A stretch of DNA of 64,000 bases from Janthinobacterium rivuli (GTDB lineage: Bacteria; Pseudomonadota; Gammaproteobacteria; Burkholderiales; Burkholderiaceae_D): assembly GCF_009208735.1 (NCBI RefSeq), contig NZ_WFLJ01000003.1, positions 62,001-126,000 on the forward strand. The letters are read 5' to 3'. Positions 1 through 8,415 of the stretch are shown here, one piece after another. The notes beneath the pieces were generated by a model, which was given only the letters and a program-made list of their open reading frames with translations, did not search any database and was not told where the DNA came from. Each line of letters begins with the position of its first letter. The first letter of the stretch is position 1. A program made the translations under genes and the position numbers.

Positions 1-102
1 TTGCCGCATACGACGTTTGTCGTGTTCAGCGTGTGGATGGCGGTGACGGTGGCCATTTACTTCTTGTACAGCATGCGGCATTCGCACCTGGGCAAGCAGT
101 AA
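1..102 (+). CDS. C-terminal end of a membrane permease (probably APC-type amino-acid permease), partial
   Basis: The open frame entering at base 1 encodes a last hydrophobic helix followed by a short basic tail (YFLYSMRHSHLGKQ) and stops at 100-102. A final membrane segment ending in a Tyr/Arg/His-rich tail is typical of APC-superfamily amino-acid permeases. With only 33 residues visible, the family assignment is an inference. A strong rho-independent terminator follows 21 bases later, so this is the 3' end of its transcript. The gene continues upstream of the window. Confidence 0.5.
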   Translation: MPHTTFVVFSVWMAVTVAIYFLYSMRHSHLGKQ

Positions 103-123
103 ATACCGGACTGCATCGCATGG

Positions 124-152
124 AAACCGCCGCACTTGCGGCGGTTTTTTTT
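124..152 (+). terminator. Rho-independent terminator of the permease gene
   Basis: A perfect 10-bp stem (AAACCGCCGC / GCGGCGGTTT, arms 124-133 and 138-147) with a 4-base loop runs into eight T residues. It lies just after the stop codon at 102. Confidence 0.9.
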
Positions 153-243
153 GCCTACACATGCACATGTGTAAGAAATCTTGATCCGATTTTCTCAATG
201 GATTTGTATGTAAATATGTCAAATCTCTTTTTTCATTGCCAAT

Positions 244-822
244 TCACAACTTGATAAAACCAAATTTCAGATTTAATAGTTGGCCTATGATAATGGTCGC
301 TGTTCCAATTAGAAACATGCCAAGTGGACGTTTATGCCATTGTTCTTCTTCATGAAGATTTATATTGATTTGTAGTGCATCAGCCTTAAAATTCTTCTGT
401 GACCGGCCCTTGCCCATCAATTCTTGTTCCCATTTTAATTCCTCAACTTTCAAAATTGTATTTGCAATCCTTTTTGAAAGATGAGAGGCGCTATCCCATA
501 TGGCTCGCCCGATACCCCCTGATACCAAGATAAGTAAAAAAATAAGATTTTCGTATGCTATGAGTGTTTGCAAATGGATGACAGGTGCATATTTCCAGAT
601 ATTTAGGATAAATTGAGTATGGGCGTAAATGGTATATATGGAATTTTGTATCGTCAGAAAAATGGACGAAAATGGACCCGTAATTCCTTGGGTGGAAAAG
701 TAAATACTTTTTAATGTTGAGCAGATTGTGAATAGTAGTGATATCGTCATTATGAGTGCAGCAAATATTTTTTGGATTGCCACTCTATTTTTAGCTTGAG
801 ATATTTTTAAACTTTTTTGCAT
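244..822 (-). CDS. Small AT-rich inner-membrane protein, possibly YniB-like
   Basis: The predicted product is a 192-residue protein of unproven function. It has hydrophobic segments at about residues 20-40, 90-105 and 168-185. The stretch between the last two is charged and helical, with a motif (IWDSASHLSKRI...) that resembles from memory the Asp-Ser-Ala/Gly region of the YniB family of enterobacterial membrane proteins; this is a weak match. Base composition is strikingly AT-rich (many AAA, ATT and TTT codons) against a GC-rich neighbourhood, and no Shine-Dalgarno precedes the ATG at 822. Both suggest recent horizontal acquisition. It is a lone gene between a permease terminator and a decayed region. 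A mis-called ORF is possible but unlikely, given its length and membrane pattern. Confidence 0.6.
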   Translation of the reverse strand: MQKSLKISQAKNRVAIQKIFAALIMTISLLFTICSTLKSIYFSTQGITGPFSSIFLTIQNSIYTIYAHTQFILNIWKYAPVIHLQTLIAYENLIFLLILVSGGIGRAIWDSASHLSKRIANTILKVEELKWEQELMGKGRSQKNFKADALQININLHEEEQWHKRPLGMFLIGTATIIIGQLLNLKFGFIKL

Positions 823-1287
823 TTTATTGTGTTTGTTTTTAAATATTAATATTGCATTAATTTTTTAAGGTCGTGCTGAACTGTCCGCTATTAGAATTGA
901 TAATTCAGTTTGTGGGGAAATCATGTGCGCGAGGAATTACATTGATGATTGATATTTGGATAATAACTACCCGGGTTTTTCAGGGATGGTGGCGTATTTT
1001 GGTGGTTGCGAGTATGATTTTTCGCAAGGCCTTGTCCATCTCATCCATCTCATCGATCATGGCGGCGCGAATCGGAGATCCTGGCCTAGGTTGGCGAGCG
1101 CGATGTGCGAACGCCGGTTGAATTATCGCTGGAATGCTGGTGCGGTTTGCGCGCCCCTAGCGTGTCGGCTAGTCAGGACATTGACGACGATGTATCGTAC
1201 CTGTTCTTCTGGAAACCGGATACGAGCGCGAGGTGCCGGAGAGCACCGTCGCAGGTTTGAATGGTATCTGAAATCAATCGTGAATGT
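823..1287. other. Gene-poor, AT-rich to mixed-composition patch with a coding remnant
   Basis: No convincing intact gene is seen here. The first ~130 bases are AT-rich and probably hold the promoter of the leftward AT-rich gene. Short open frames on the + strand (873-1121, 956-1291) have no recognisable motif and poor codon use, so I do not call them. The part from 1090 to 1271 looks like a broken coding sequence and is listed separately. Confidence 0.5.
1090..1271 (+). pseudogene. Frameshifted remnant of an unidentified gene
   Basis: From 1090 one + frame reads through a protein-like stretch containing ASQDIDDDVSYLFFWKP, then turns into low-quality sequence and stops at 1258-1260. A second frame, entered near 1208-1220, continues with a protein-like C-terminus (GYEREVPESTVAGLNGI) and stops at 1269-1271. 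Joining the two by one indel gives a natural-looking C-terminal peptide. I do not recognise the parent family. There is no start codon or upstream continuity, so this is at most a 3' fragment. The call is an inference from residue composition only. Confidence 0.3.
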
Positions 1288-3438
1288 TTAGCGTGGCGAA
1301 ACAATGTGCACGATCGCCGCGCTATGTATGACGATCTTGTCGGCATCCGCCTGTAACAGGCGAATGCGGCGCTGCACCAGCGGCCAGCCCGACCAGGCCA
1401 CGTCGCTGACGGGCGGCGCTGCTGGGGGCGCCAGCGGCGCGCTGATGGCGGCCTTGTTGTCGAGCTGATCCAGCGCGCGCGACAGGGTCAAACACACTTG
1501 CGTATGGCTATGGCCAAGCAAGGCGTTGACGGGCGCGACGGGCAGCTGGCTGGCATGGCGCCCGAGGATCGAGCGCAGCGCCGCCACGTGGGCGACCAAT
1601 AAATAATTTTGCACGATGAACAGGTTGATGTCTTCCACGGCCCGCTGCTTGCTGGCCGGTTCATCGAGCATGCGCACCAGCGCCGAACTGAGCGCGGCCA
1701 GGCTGTCCATCAGGCGCTTGCGCTCGATGCGGTAGGCGAAATCATCGAAGCCTTTTCCCTGCAGCAGCGCGAAGCTGGCCTGCATATAGCTGAGATTCAC
1801 ATTCAGCACCTGGCGCACGAGGCGAGGCAGGCTCTGGTATTCCCAGTTGGCCAGCACGAAGCTGAACACGGTGGCCACAAACGCGCCGATCAGGGTATCG
1901 ATCAGGCGTTCGCTGACGAGGTTCGGATTGCTGGGCGCCACCAGATGCATTTGCAGCAAGATCATCAGGCTCACGGCGATGGCCGTGTAGCGGTAGCGCA
2001 AATAGATGAAGGTGGGCGTGGCCACGATGGAGAGGAAGAGGATGGCCATCAGCACGATATTGCTGTGCACGAAGCGGATCACGATGGCCGTGACCACGCA
2101 GCCGATGACGGTGCCGATGATGCGGTCGGCGCGGCGCTGGCGCGTCATGCTGAAGGTGGGACGCAGGATGATGACGATGGTCAGCACGATCCAGTAGCTG
2201 TGCGCGGCATACGGCAGCCAGTGGCCGATCAGTAATCCCACCGAAATGGCCATCGACACGCGCAGGGCGAAACGGAACACGGGCGAGTCCAGGCGTAGGT
2301 TAGCCAGCAGGGTCTTCAGTTCGTATTTCTGCTGCGACAGGAACGGTGCCATGTCGGCGCCGCTCCAGAATGGTACGTCGGCAGAGACTTTTTGCGTCGC
2401 CAGATGCAGTTCACCGATCATCTTGAGAATCGCGCGGATCTTGTTGCGCTGCGCGCGCAATGTCGCCAGCGCTTCTTGCGCGCCGTCGCCTTTTGCGTGC
2501 AGGCGGGCAATTTCCGCTTCGATATCGGCCCATTCCTTGTCATAGTTGATCTGCGCATACGAGGCGCGCTTGCGCGTGACGGCATACGCCACGGCTTCGA
2601 TGTCGCGCGCCGCCTTGTAAGCCAGGTCGTGCAAGGATTTCAAGACGTCGGAGTCGGCCAGGTGCTGGCGCAGCAGCGCGTAATCCGTGTGTGTGGACAG
2701 GATCAGTTCATACAGATCCAGCATGCACACGTGCACCTGCACGACGATGGCGTCCTTGCTGTTCTTGTGGCTGCGCAAAATCAAGTCGCGCGACGCCTGC
2801 TGGCGGTCGGCCAGGATGCTTTGATGGCGCACCAGCTTGTTGAACTGTTCCGTCAAATTAAAGCGCGTGTCGTAGAAATCGGCCTTGATGTCGATGTAGG
2901 CGGCCAGTTCGAACAGGGCTTCGGCCAGCACTTGCTGCTTGATGCGGTGGCGCAAGACCCAGGCGATGGCCATGGCATAGGCCAGATAAATCAAGCCACC
3001 GAGCATGAACAGGCCTGCGTGGTGGAATGATTGCTGCCACGTCATCTGATGCTCCATCGACATGGTCATGATGAACAGGGCGGCCAGTTGCAGGGGCATG
3101 GATTTCTTGCCGTACACCACCATCATGCTGGCGAGAAAACTGACGAGGACCAGCACCGTCATCAACAGCCACTGCACCGGGCCGCACAGGCTGATGAGTA
3201 AGGTGACGGCGCTGCACAGCAGCACGGAAGCGAGCATTTCATTGAACTTGTGGCGCAGCGGGCTGGGCATGTCCATCAGGGTCGTGCACAGGGCGCCGAT
3301 ACACACCGTCATGGCGGTGGCGCTGTCGCTGATTTCCTGGACCAGCAAGGCCAGGCCGACGAGCCCGATGGCCACGCGCAAGCCCAGGTAAAAATAATGG
3401 CTGTAAATAAAGGTGCGCAGGTTCAGTGCGTAGTGCAT
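1288..3438 (-). CDS. FUSC-family inner-membrane protein (YccS/YhfK-like)
   Basis: This is a roughly 716-residue membrane protein with the duplicated FUSC architecture. A cluster of N-terminal helices (about residues 15-165) is followed by a long soluble helical region, then a second membrane block (residues ~395-520). That block carries the typical SYWIVLTIVIILRPTF...RRADRIIGTVIG pattern. The family includes YccS, YhfK and the AaeB/fusaric-acid efflux proteins; the substrate is unknown here. I prefer the ATG at 3438 to the in-frame ATG 24 bases upstream, because AAGGT sits about 7 bases before it. It stands alone: the 3' side is the decayed patch, and the upstream gene ends at a terminator. 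The assignment to family is secure; a transport role is inferred. Confidence 0.85.
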   Translation of the reverse strand: MHYALNLRTFIYSHYFYLGLRVAIGLVGLALLVQEISDSATAMTVCIGALCTTLMDMPSPLRHKFNEMLASVLLCSAVTLLISLCGPVQWLLMTVLVLVSFLASMMVVYGKKSMPLQLAALFIMTMSMEHQMTWQQSFHHAGLFMLGGLIYLAYAMAIAWVLRHRIKQQVLAEALFELAAYIDIKADFYDTRFNLTEQFNKLVRHQSILADRQQASRDLILRSHKNSKDAIVVQVHVCMLDLYELILSTHTDYALLRQHLADSDVLKSLHDLAYKAARDIEAVAYAVTRKRASYAQINYDKEWADIEAEIARLHAKGDGAQEALATLRAQRNKIRAILKMIGELHLATQKVSADVPFWSGADMAPFLSQQKYELKTLLANLRLDSPVFRFALRVSMAISVGLLIGHWLPYAAHSYWIVLTIVIILRPTFSMTRQRRADRIIGTVIGCVVTAIVIRFVHSNIVLMAILFLSIVATPTFIYLRYRYTAIAVSLMILLQMHLVAPSNPNLVSERLIDTLIGAFVATVFSFVLANWEYQSLPRLVRQVLNVNLSYMQASFALLQGKGFDDFAYRIERKRLMDSLAALSSALVRMLDEPASKQRAVEDINLFIVQNYLLVAHVAALRSILGRHASQLPVAPVNALLGHSHTQVCLTLSRALDQLDNKAAISAPLAPPAAPPVSDVAWSGWPLVQRRIRLLQADADKIVIHSAAIVHIVSPR

Positions 3439-3465
3439 GGGATTACCTTGTGGGCAGGGCACAGA

Positions 3466-3500
3466 AAGAGGCGCCGCACCGGGATCTCCGATGCGGCGCC
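3466..3500 (-). terminator. Terminator of the M14 carboxypeptidase gene
   Basis: A 9-bp GC-rich stem (GGCGCCGCA / TGCGGCGCC, arms 3470-3478 and 3492-3500) on the minus strand is followed by TCTTTC. It lies between the stop of the leftward peptidase gene (3529) and the start of the FUSC gene. The T-tract is imperfect, so termination may be partial. Confidence 0.6.
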
Positions 3501-3528
3501 AGGATGTTGCAGTCGCTACAGCCTTGAT

Positions 3529-5217
3529 TTACATCAGGGCGATCACTGGATAGCGCCGCCATTCCGGCTCGGCAAAGCGCTGGCAGTGTGCAAAGATGAA
3601 GTCCAGCACGGCTTCCTGATTGCTCAGCAAGGCCGGATTGGCCGCTTTCCAGTCGGCGAATTTGGCCGCCAGCGCCGGCTCATCGCGCAGCAACTCGGAG
3701 GCCATGTCTTCGAACACGTAATCGGAAAACGCTTCCTTCTTTTCCAGCACGCTGTTGAAGAAACCCCAGCGGAAGAAGCTGTCGTGTGCCTGCGGTTCCA
3801 GGGTTTCCACGGCATAACGCGCGTTGTCCTGGTCCAGGCTGATCACATAGTCGCCCGCCTGCACGGTGAATTCGCCCGTGCGTGCTTCCAGTTCCACCGT
3901 GTCGTGGAACATGTGGCCTTCGTAGGCGGTGGCGCGCGTGCCGACATTGGTGATGTGGTAGTAGCGCGCCGTTAGCGTCTGTTCGGTGGTGATGCGGCTC
4001 ATTTCGACGCCGTTCCAGCGCAGCCGTTCGATCACTTCGCGCCATGCTTGCGGCACGACGTAGGCTTTCGGCGCGGCCACGGTAACGTCCGCATCGAAGC
4101 GGTTGTAATACGCGATATCGCGTTCCCACGGCTGCGAGCGGTCGTAGGACAGGCGCTGGTAGTTGCCCAGGATGCTAGGCGTGTATTGCGCCGCATAGCC
4201 CTTGAAGGGGAAGGTCGATGCTTGCTCTTCATTCATGGCCCAGTGGATCGGCCATGCGGCTTGCGTGCGGCCCGCCGCCTTGGCCTGTGCGCGCAGCTGC
4301 TGGATCTGTGCGCCATGTTCGACCGTGAACGCCATGGTGATGTCGAGCAGGGCGCGCATGGAGGCGTAGCGGTCGGCAAACGGTTTCAACATATGCGTTT
4401 CCGGCATGAAGCCGATGACGTGATGCAGGGCCGCAAAACCGGTCGAGAAACGGGGCACTTCGAGGAATTCGGCGATGCCGTGGTCGGGGCTATCCTTGAC
4501 GGGGTTCACGTACGGGCAGGTGGGCCAGCCGGCTTGTTCCATCTGCGCAAAGATGTGCGGCAGCATGGTGTCTTGCAGGAAGGGACCGAGGCCATTGCCC
4601 AGCTTATCCGTCTGCGTGTGGATCAGGGTCATCGTGTACGGGTAGTCGGCGCCGTTCGACGTGTGCGTGTCGACCATCACGTCCGGGTCCCAGCTGGCCA
4701 GCAGGCGGTTGAACACTTGTGCATTCAGGCTGTCGCACTTGATGAAGTCGCGGTTCAAGTCCAGGTGGCGGCTGTTGCCACGGAAACCGAATTGCTCCGG
4801 GCCATCCTGGTTCACGCGCGACGTGTTGGCGCGGTTCAGGCTGCCATCGACGTTGTAGATCGGAATGAACAGCAATACCGTGCTGCCCAGCGCCGCCAGG
4901 CGTTCCGGCTGCGTGCAGAGGTCGCGCACGATGGCCATGCAGGCGTCGATGCCTTCCGGTTCGCCCGGGTGGATGCCGTTATTGTTGAAGAATACGGTGC
5001 GGCCTGCGCGCTTGATTTGCTCGCGCTCAAACACGCCGTCCGCGCTGACGACGCCAGCGTGGATGGGCACGCCCGAGTCGGACAGGCCGATCTGTTCGAA
5101 ATGCAGCACCTGCGGATAGCGTGCTGCAAGATCTTGATAGAAGGTGATGCATTCCAGCCAGGTCGTGGTTTGGTTGTGGTTACCGAGTTCGTAGGTCGTG
5201 CGCAAGTCTGGTGGCAT
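3529..5217 (-). CDS. M14-family zinc carboxypeptidase
   Basis: This 562-residue protein begins with the M14 catalytic domain. The zinc-binding HxxE motif (His83, Glu86 in GIHPGEPEG) and a third ligand His185 (VDTHTSNG) are present. An Arg-rich substrate-binding stretch (RGNSRHLDLNRD, about 146-157) lies between them. The catalytic Glu is probably the one in PETHML, further downstream. A C-terminal ~200-residue region without recognised motif follows. No signal peptide is visible, so it is probably cytoplasmic. Proteins of this layout remove C-terminal residues from peptides or act on modified amino-acid amides; the substrate cannot be read from sequence. The ATG at 5217 lacks a clear ribosome binding site, but no better in-frame start exists. 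Confidence 0.85.
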   Translation of the reverse strand: MPPDLRTTYELGNHNQTTTWLECITFYQDLAARYPQVLHFEQIGLSDSGVPIHAGVVSADGVFEREQIKRAGRTVFFNNNGIHPGEPEGIDACMAIVRDLCTQPERLAALGSTVLLFIPIYNVDGSLNRANTSRVNQDGPEQFGFRGNSRHLDLNRDFIKCDSLNAQVFNRLLASWDPDVMVDTHTSNGADYPYTMTLIHTQTDKLGNGLGPFLQDTMLPHIFAQMEQAGWPTCPYVNPVKDSPDHGIAEFLEVPRFSTGFAALHHVIGFMPETHMLKPFADRYASMRALLDITMAFTVEHGAQIQQLRAQAKAAGRTQAAWPIHWAMNEEQASTFPFKGYAAQYTPSILGNYQRLSYDRSQPWERDIAYYNRFDADVTVAAPKAYVVPQAWREVIERLRWNGVEMSRITTEQTLTARYYHITNVGTRATAYEGHMFHDTVELEARTGEFTVQAGDYVISLDQDNARYAVETLEPQAHDSFFRWGFFNSVLEKKEAFSDYVFEDMASELLRDEPALAAKFADWKAANPALLSNQEAVLDFIFAHCQRFAEPEWRRYPVIALM

Positions 5218-5367
5218 AGCGGTCTGAGTCTGGGAGGGGGAAGGCGCGCTGGGTAAGTACGCCCGCTAGGGGCCAATTGTAGCACCGGCGCCCCCGCCTT
5301 GAGGCGCCGCAGGGGCTTGTTGCCATACTTGTGTTATGAATACGTTTCACGCGCAAGGGGAGGCGGC

Positions 5368-5940
5368 ATGGGCAAGGCAGTGATGGCAGCGCTGGCGTGG
5401 TGGGCTTGCCTGGCGGCGCAGGCGGCGCCGCTGCGCTTGCCGGCAGACAAAGGGCCGGTGGCGCAGGGCGGGTCCGTCACGGCTACCGCACAGGGCGCGC
5501 TGATACGTTACCAGGGCTGGTTGCTGGCCATCGATGGGGCAGTGCCGGAAGAGCGGCCTGACCTCGCGCTGACGTCGGCCGGTGTGCGCGAGGCGCCGCA
5601 GCTGCGGATCGGCGCCACGCAGCGCCGCTTGCCCCTGTGGTCAGCCTTCGAGCTCGTCAAGGGAAGCACGCGCCTGCGCATCACGGCGCTGCCGGGCCCG
5701 GATGAGGTTCCCGCGCTGCTGCTGGACTTTGGCGATGCCGACTACCGTATCGTGATTCCCGCCACCCCCATCGAGCGGCAAGCCTATCCCTTACTGGCGC
5801 AGCGCTTTCCCGGCGCCGACCTGGCCTTGCTGCTGCAGGATGGCCGGCGCGTGATGCTGCCGCTGGGAAATGTCCGAGCACAGGTATTTGGCGAGGAGCA
5901 AGCCGTGCCGTACCGCTTTGCCAAAGTAAGAAAACGCTAG
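5368..5940 (+). CDS. Small secreted hypothetical protein
   Basis: This 190-residue protein starts with a clear Sec signal peptide (about 21 residues, cleavage after AQA). The rest is a β-rich, Ala/Leu/Arg-rich soluble domain that I do not recognise. The ATG at 5368 is chosen because GGGGAGG lies 5 bases upstream. The open frame extends 69 bases further upstream, but without a ribosome site. It is a single gene, divergent from the carboxypeptidase and convergent with the S46 peptidase. Likely periplasmic; function unknown. Confidence 0.7.
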   Translation: MGKAVMAALAWWACLAAQAAPLRLPADKGPVAQGGSVTATAQGALIRYQGWLLAIDGAVPEERPDLALTSAGVREAPQLRIGATQRRLPLWSAFELVKGSTRLRITALPGPDEVPALLLDFGDADYRIVIPATPIERQAYPLLAQRFPGADLALLLQDGRRVMLPLGNVRAQVFGEEQAVPYRFAKVRKR

Positions 5941-5942
5941 GC

Positions 5943-5972
5943 GAAAAAAAGCCACTCCCGCAGGAGTGGCTC
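5943..5972 (-). terminator. Terminator of the S46 peptidase gene
   Basis: On the minus strand an AGCCACTCC/GGAGTGGCT stem (arms 5950-5958 and 5963-5971) with a CGCA loop is followed by TTTTTTT. It lies just past the stop of the leftward peptidase gene at 6009, and closely follows the stop of the rightward gene at 5940. Confidence 0.85.
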
Positions 5973-6008
5973 AGGCTAAAGCGCCCGTTGCCGGGTTATT
6001 GCTTCTTG

Positions 6009-8162
6009 TTATTCAGCGCCCATTTCTTTCAGCAGGTTGTCTGCGTGGTCGATGTGTTTCATGTTCCACAGCATGTAGCGCAGGTCGACCTGGATCGAAC
6101 GGGTGTTGGCCTTGTTGTAGTCCCAATCGGAAATGATCGAGTCCAGGGTGCCATCGAAGGCCAGGCCGATGAATTCGCCTTTGGCGTTCAGGGCAGCCGA
6201 ACCGGAGTTGCCGCCGGTGATGTCCAGGGTCGCCAGGTAGTCGACCGGCACGGTTTTCAGCTTCGGATCGACATATTTACCGAAGTCCTTGGCTTTGATC
6301 GCGGCCAGTTGTTTCGCTGGTGCATTGAATTCGCCTTCGCCCGTGGCTTTGGCGGCGACGCCATTGACGGTGGTGAAGGCGGTCCAGGTGGTGCCGTCGG
6401 CGCCATGGTCGCGGCCGGCAACTTTGCCGAATGTCACGCGCAGGGTGCTGTTGGCGTCAGGGTAGACGGCTTGGCCCTTGCTCTTCATGAAGGCGATCTT
6501 TGCTTTCATGTAGTTGGCGTAGGCTTGCTGGATCTTGCCTGCCAGTTCTTCGTCTTCCGCTTCGTTTTTCAGCGAATCCGGATACATGGCGACGGCGGCC
6601 TGGATGAAGCTGTCCTTGCTGGCCTGGAATTCGGCTGGCGTGCGTTTCAGCCATGCTGCGCGCTCGGCCTTGTCGGCCAGCTTGCTGCCCGCATACAGTT
6701 TGTCCAGGGCGGCCGACAGGTCGGCTGGCGACATGCCGTCCTTGATGCCGATGGCGGCGTCGAAGCTGGCGCGGCGTTGGGCTGTCGGTTGCGCGGCGTA
6801 CTTGGTCAGGCTGTTCAGTACCAGCGCCTTGTCGACTTTTTCATCGTAGGTGCGCTCGACCGAGGTGATGCCCGCTTCCAGGCGCGGCAAATCGCGCGTC
6901 TGGTAGCCGGACTTGCGTTCCGTATCAGCCTTGGTGCCTTCGTTCGACAGGCGGTACAGGCTGCGTGCCGTGTTCAGCAGGCGTGGCTGTGCGTAGCTGA
7001 GGAAGAAATCGCGCTTGGTGTCGGCATCGCGCTCGGCGATCAGCTTTTCCACTTGCTCGATATCGCCGGCAAATTCGGTCTTGCGGGCAGCATTCGCGTT
7101 GACCCACGCTTTCAGGGCTTCGTGTTCCGTCGTCTTGCGCGCCAGGAAGTCGCTACCGGCGTACGAGTCCAGCATGCCTTGGCGGTTCTTGTAGTAATTG
7201 TTCACGCCAGCGACCTGGCCCGCGTATTTCAGGGCCACATCCTTGTTGTCCTTGGTTTCGCGCGCGATGATGGCCAGGGTTTCGCCCGACGCTTTGACGA
7301 AGGCAGGGTAGTTCCAGTCAAACGTGAACGCCACTTCCGATGGCAGGCGGTGACGGTTGGTGCGGCCAGGGTAGCCCAGTGCCATCACGAAATCGCCTTC
7401 CTTCAAGCCATCCTTGGCCAGTTTCAGCACGTGTTTTGGCTGGTACGGCACGTTGTCCTTGCTGAAGTCGGCAGCCTTGCCATCCTTGCTCACATAGGCG
7501 CGGTAGAAACCGTAGTCGCCCGTGTGGCGTGGCCACATCCAGTTGTCGGTGTCGCCGCCGAATTTACCCACGCCCGCTGGAGGCGCGTGCACGAGGCGCA
7601 CGTCGCGGATTTCCAGTTGCTTGATCAGGTAGAACTCCAGGCCACCGTAGTAGCTCGACACGGTGCAGCGGAAGCCAGCTTCTTTTTCGCATTCGGCGAC
7701 CAGTTTCTTCTGGTTTTTCTCGATCGCATCGATGCGTGCCTTGCCTTGCAGCTTGGCCACGTCGGCGGTGATGATCTTGTCGCTGACATTGGTCACGGCC
7801 GAGGTGACGAAGATGCGGCTGCCTGGGGCGGCCGGCAATTCTTCAGCGAACGTCTTGGCCAGGAAACCGTTGGCCAGCAAATCGCGCTCTTTGGTCGAAT
7901 TGACCGCCACGCTGTTGTAGACGCAATGGTGGTTGGTGGCAACGAGGCCTTGCGGCGAGACGAACGAGGCCGAGCAGCCGCCCAGGCTGACGATGGCGCC
8001 CATCGGGAATTCAGTCAGTTTGGTCAGGTTGGTCGGATCGAGTTTCAGTCCGGCCGCTTTCAATTCCTTGGCTACTTGTGGCAGCTGTTGGGGCATCCAC
8101 ATGCCTTCGTCGGCGTGTGCGAAGTTGCTCAGGATGGCGAGCGCGATGAGAGATTTTTTCAT
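6009..8162 (-). CDS. S46-family dipeptidyl-peptidase (DPP7/DPP11 type)
   Basis: This 717-residue exported serine peptidase has a signal peptide (MKKSLIALAILSNFAHA), then a chymotrypsin-like fold split by a large helical insertion as in family S46. The catalytic His is in VATNHHC (residues 78-79) and the nucleophile is Ser653 in TGGNSGSAAL. These enzymes release dipeptides from the N-terminus of oligopeptides in the periplasm. DPP7 (hydrophobic P1) and DPP11 (Asp/Glu P1) differ mainly at one residue shortly after the Ser. Here the stretch FDGTLDSIISDW shows no Arg, which leans toward a DPP7-like preference; that is a tentative reading. Monocistronic with its own terminator. Confidence 0.9.
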   Translation of the reverse strand: MKKSLIALAILSNFAHADEGMWMPQQLPQVAKELKAAGLKLDPTNLTKLTEFPMGAIVSLGGCSASFVSPQGLVATNHHCVYNSVAVNSTKERDLLANGFLAKTFAEELPAAPGSRIFVTSAVTNVSDKIITADVAKLQGKARIDAIEKNQKKLVAECEKEAGFRCTVSSYYGGLEFYLIKQLEIRDVRLVHAPPAGVGKFGGDTDNWMWPRHTGDYGFYRAYVSKDGKAADFSKDNVPYQPKHVLKLAKDGLKEGDFVMALGYPGRTNRHRLPSEVAFTFDWNYPAFVKASGETLAIIARETKDNKDVALKYAGQVAGVNNYYKNRQGMLDSYAGSDFLARKTTEHEALKAWVNANAARKTEFAGDIEQVEKLIAERDADTKRDFFLSYAQPRLLNTARSLYRLSNEGTKADTERKSGYQTRDLPRLEAGITSVERTYDEKVDKALVLNSLTKYAAQPTAQRRASFDAAIGIKDGMSPADLSAALDKLYAGSKLADKAERAAWLKRTPAEFQASKDSFIQAAVAMYPDSLKNEAEDEELAGKIQQAYANYMKAKIAFMKSKGQAVYPDANSTLRVTFGKVAGRDHGADGTTWTAFTTVNGVAAKATGEGEFNAPAKQLAAIKAKDFGKYVDPKLKTVPVDYLATLDITGGNSGSAALNAKGEFIGLAFDGTLDSIISDWDYNKANTRSIQVDLRYMLWNMKHIDHADNLLKEMGAE

Positions 8163-8415
8163 TCGAGTTCTGTTCTTTTACATTGTAGGGAAGTCGGAAT
8201 CAGCGGAGTACCCGCTGATTGTGCAGCGGGCGACATAGAGTATCCGTATCGAACTCGCACTAGTCAATCACATTTTCCGGGCAGCATGTTCGCGCGTGCT
8301 TGCTCGAAAGGTAATATTTTCGCTGATGCAGGGGCTGGAACCGGCTGCCAAGGCGCATTTTTCCGTGCGGCAGCTGTGGTATTGTCCATACAATTATCCT
8401 ACCGGCAATAAAAAA
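8163..8415. other. Intergenic region upstream of the S46 peptidase, bounded by the IS element
   Basis: No gene is seen. The stretch holds the promoter region of the leftward S46 peptidase gene. Before the IS arrived it was contiguous with base 9485, so the ancestral gap between the S46 and GlsB-like genes was about 300 bases. The last eight bases (8408-8415) are one copy of the IS target duplication. Confidence 0.6.

Noticed and set aside
873-1291. Two short + strand open frames in the AT-rich patch
   Set aside because: No start-site signals or motifs and irregular codon use; the real coding signal, if any, is the broken remnant at 1090-1271.
5988-8411. 807-codon open frame on the + strand opposite the S46 peptidase gene
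   Set aside because: It is antisense to a peptidase with intact catalytic motifs. Its translation is His/Val/Gln-rich with no domains, typical of frame shadows in high-GC DNA.
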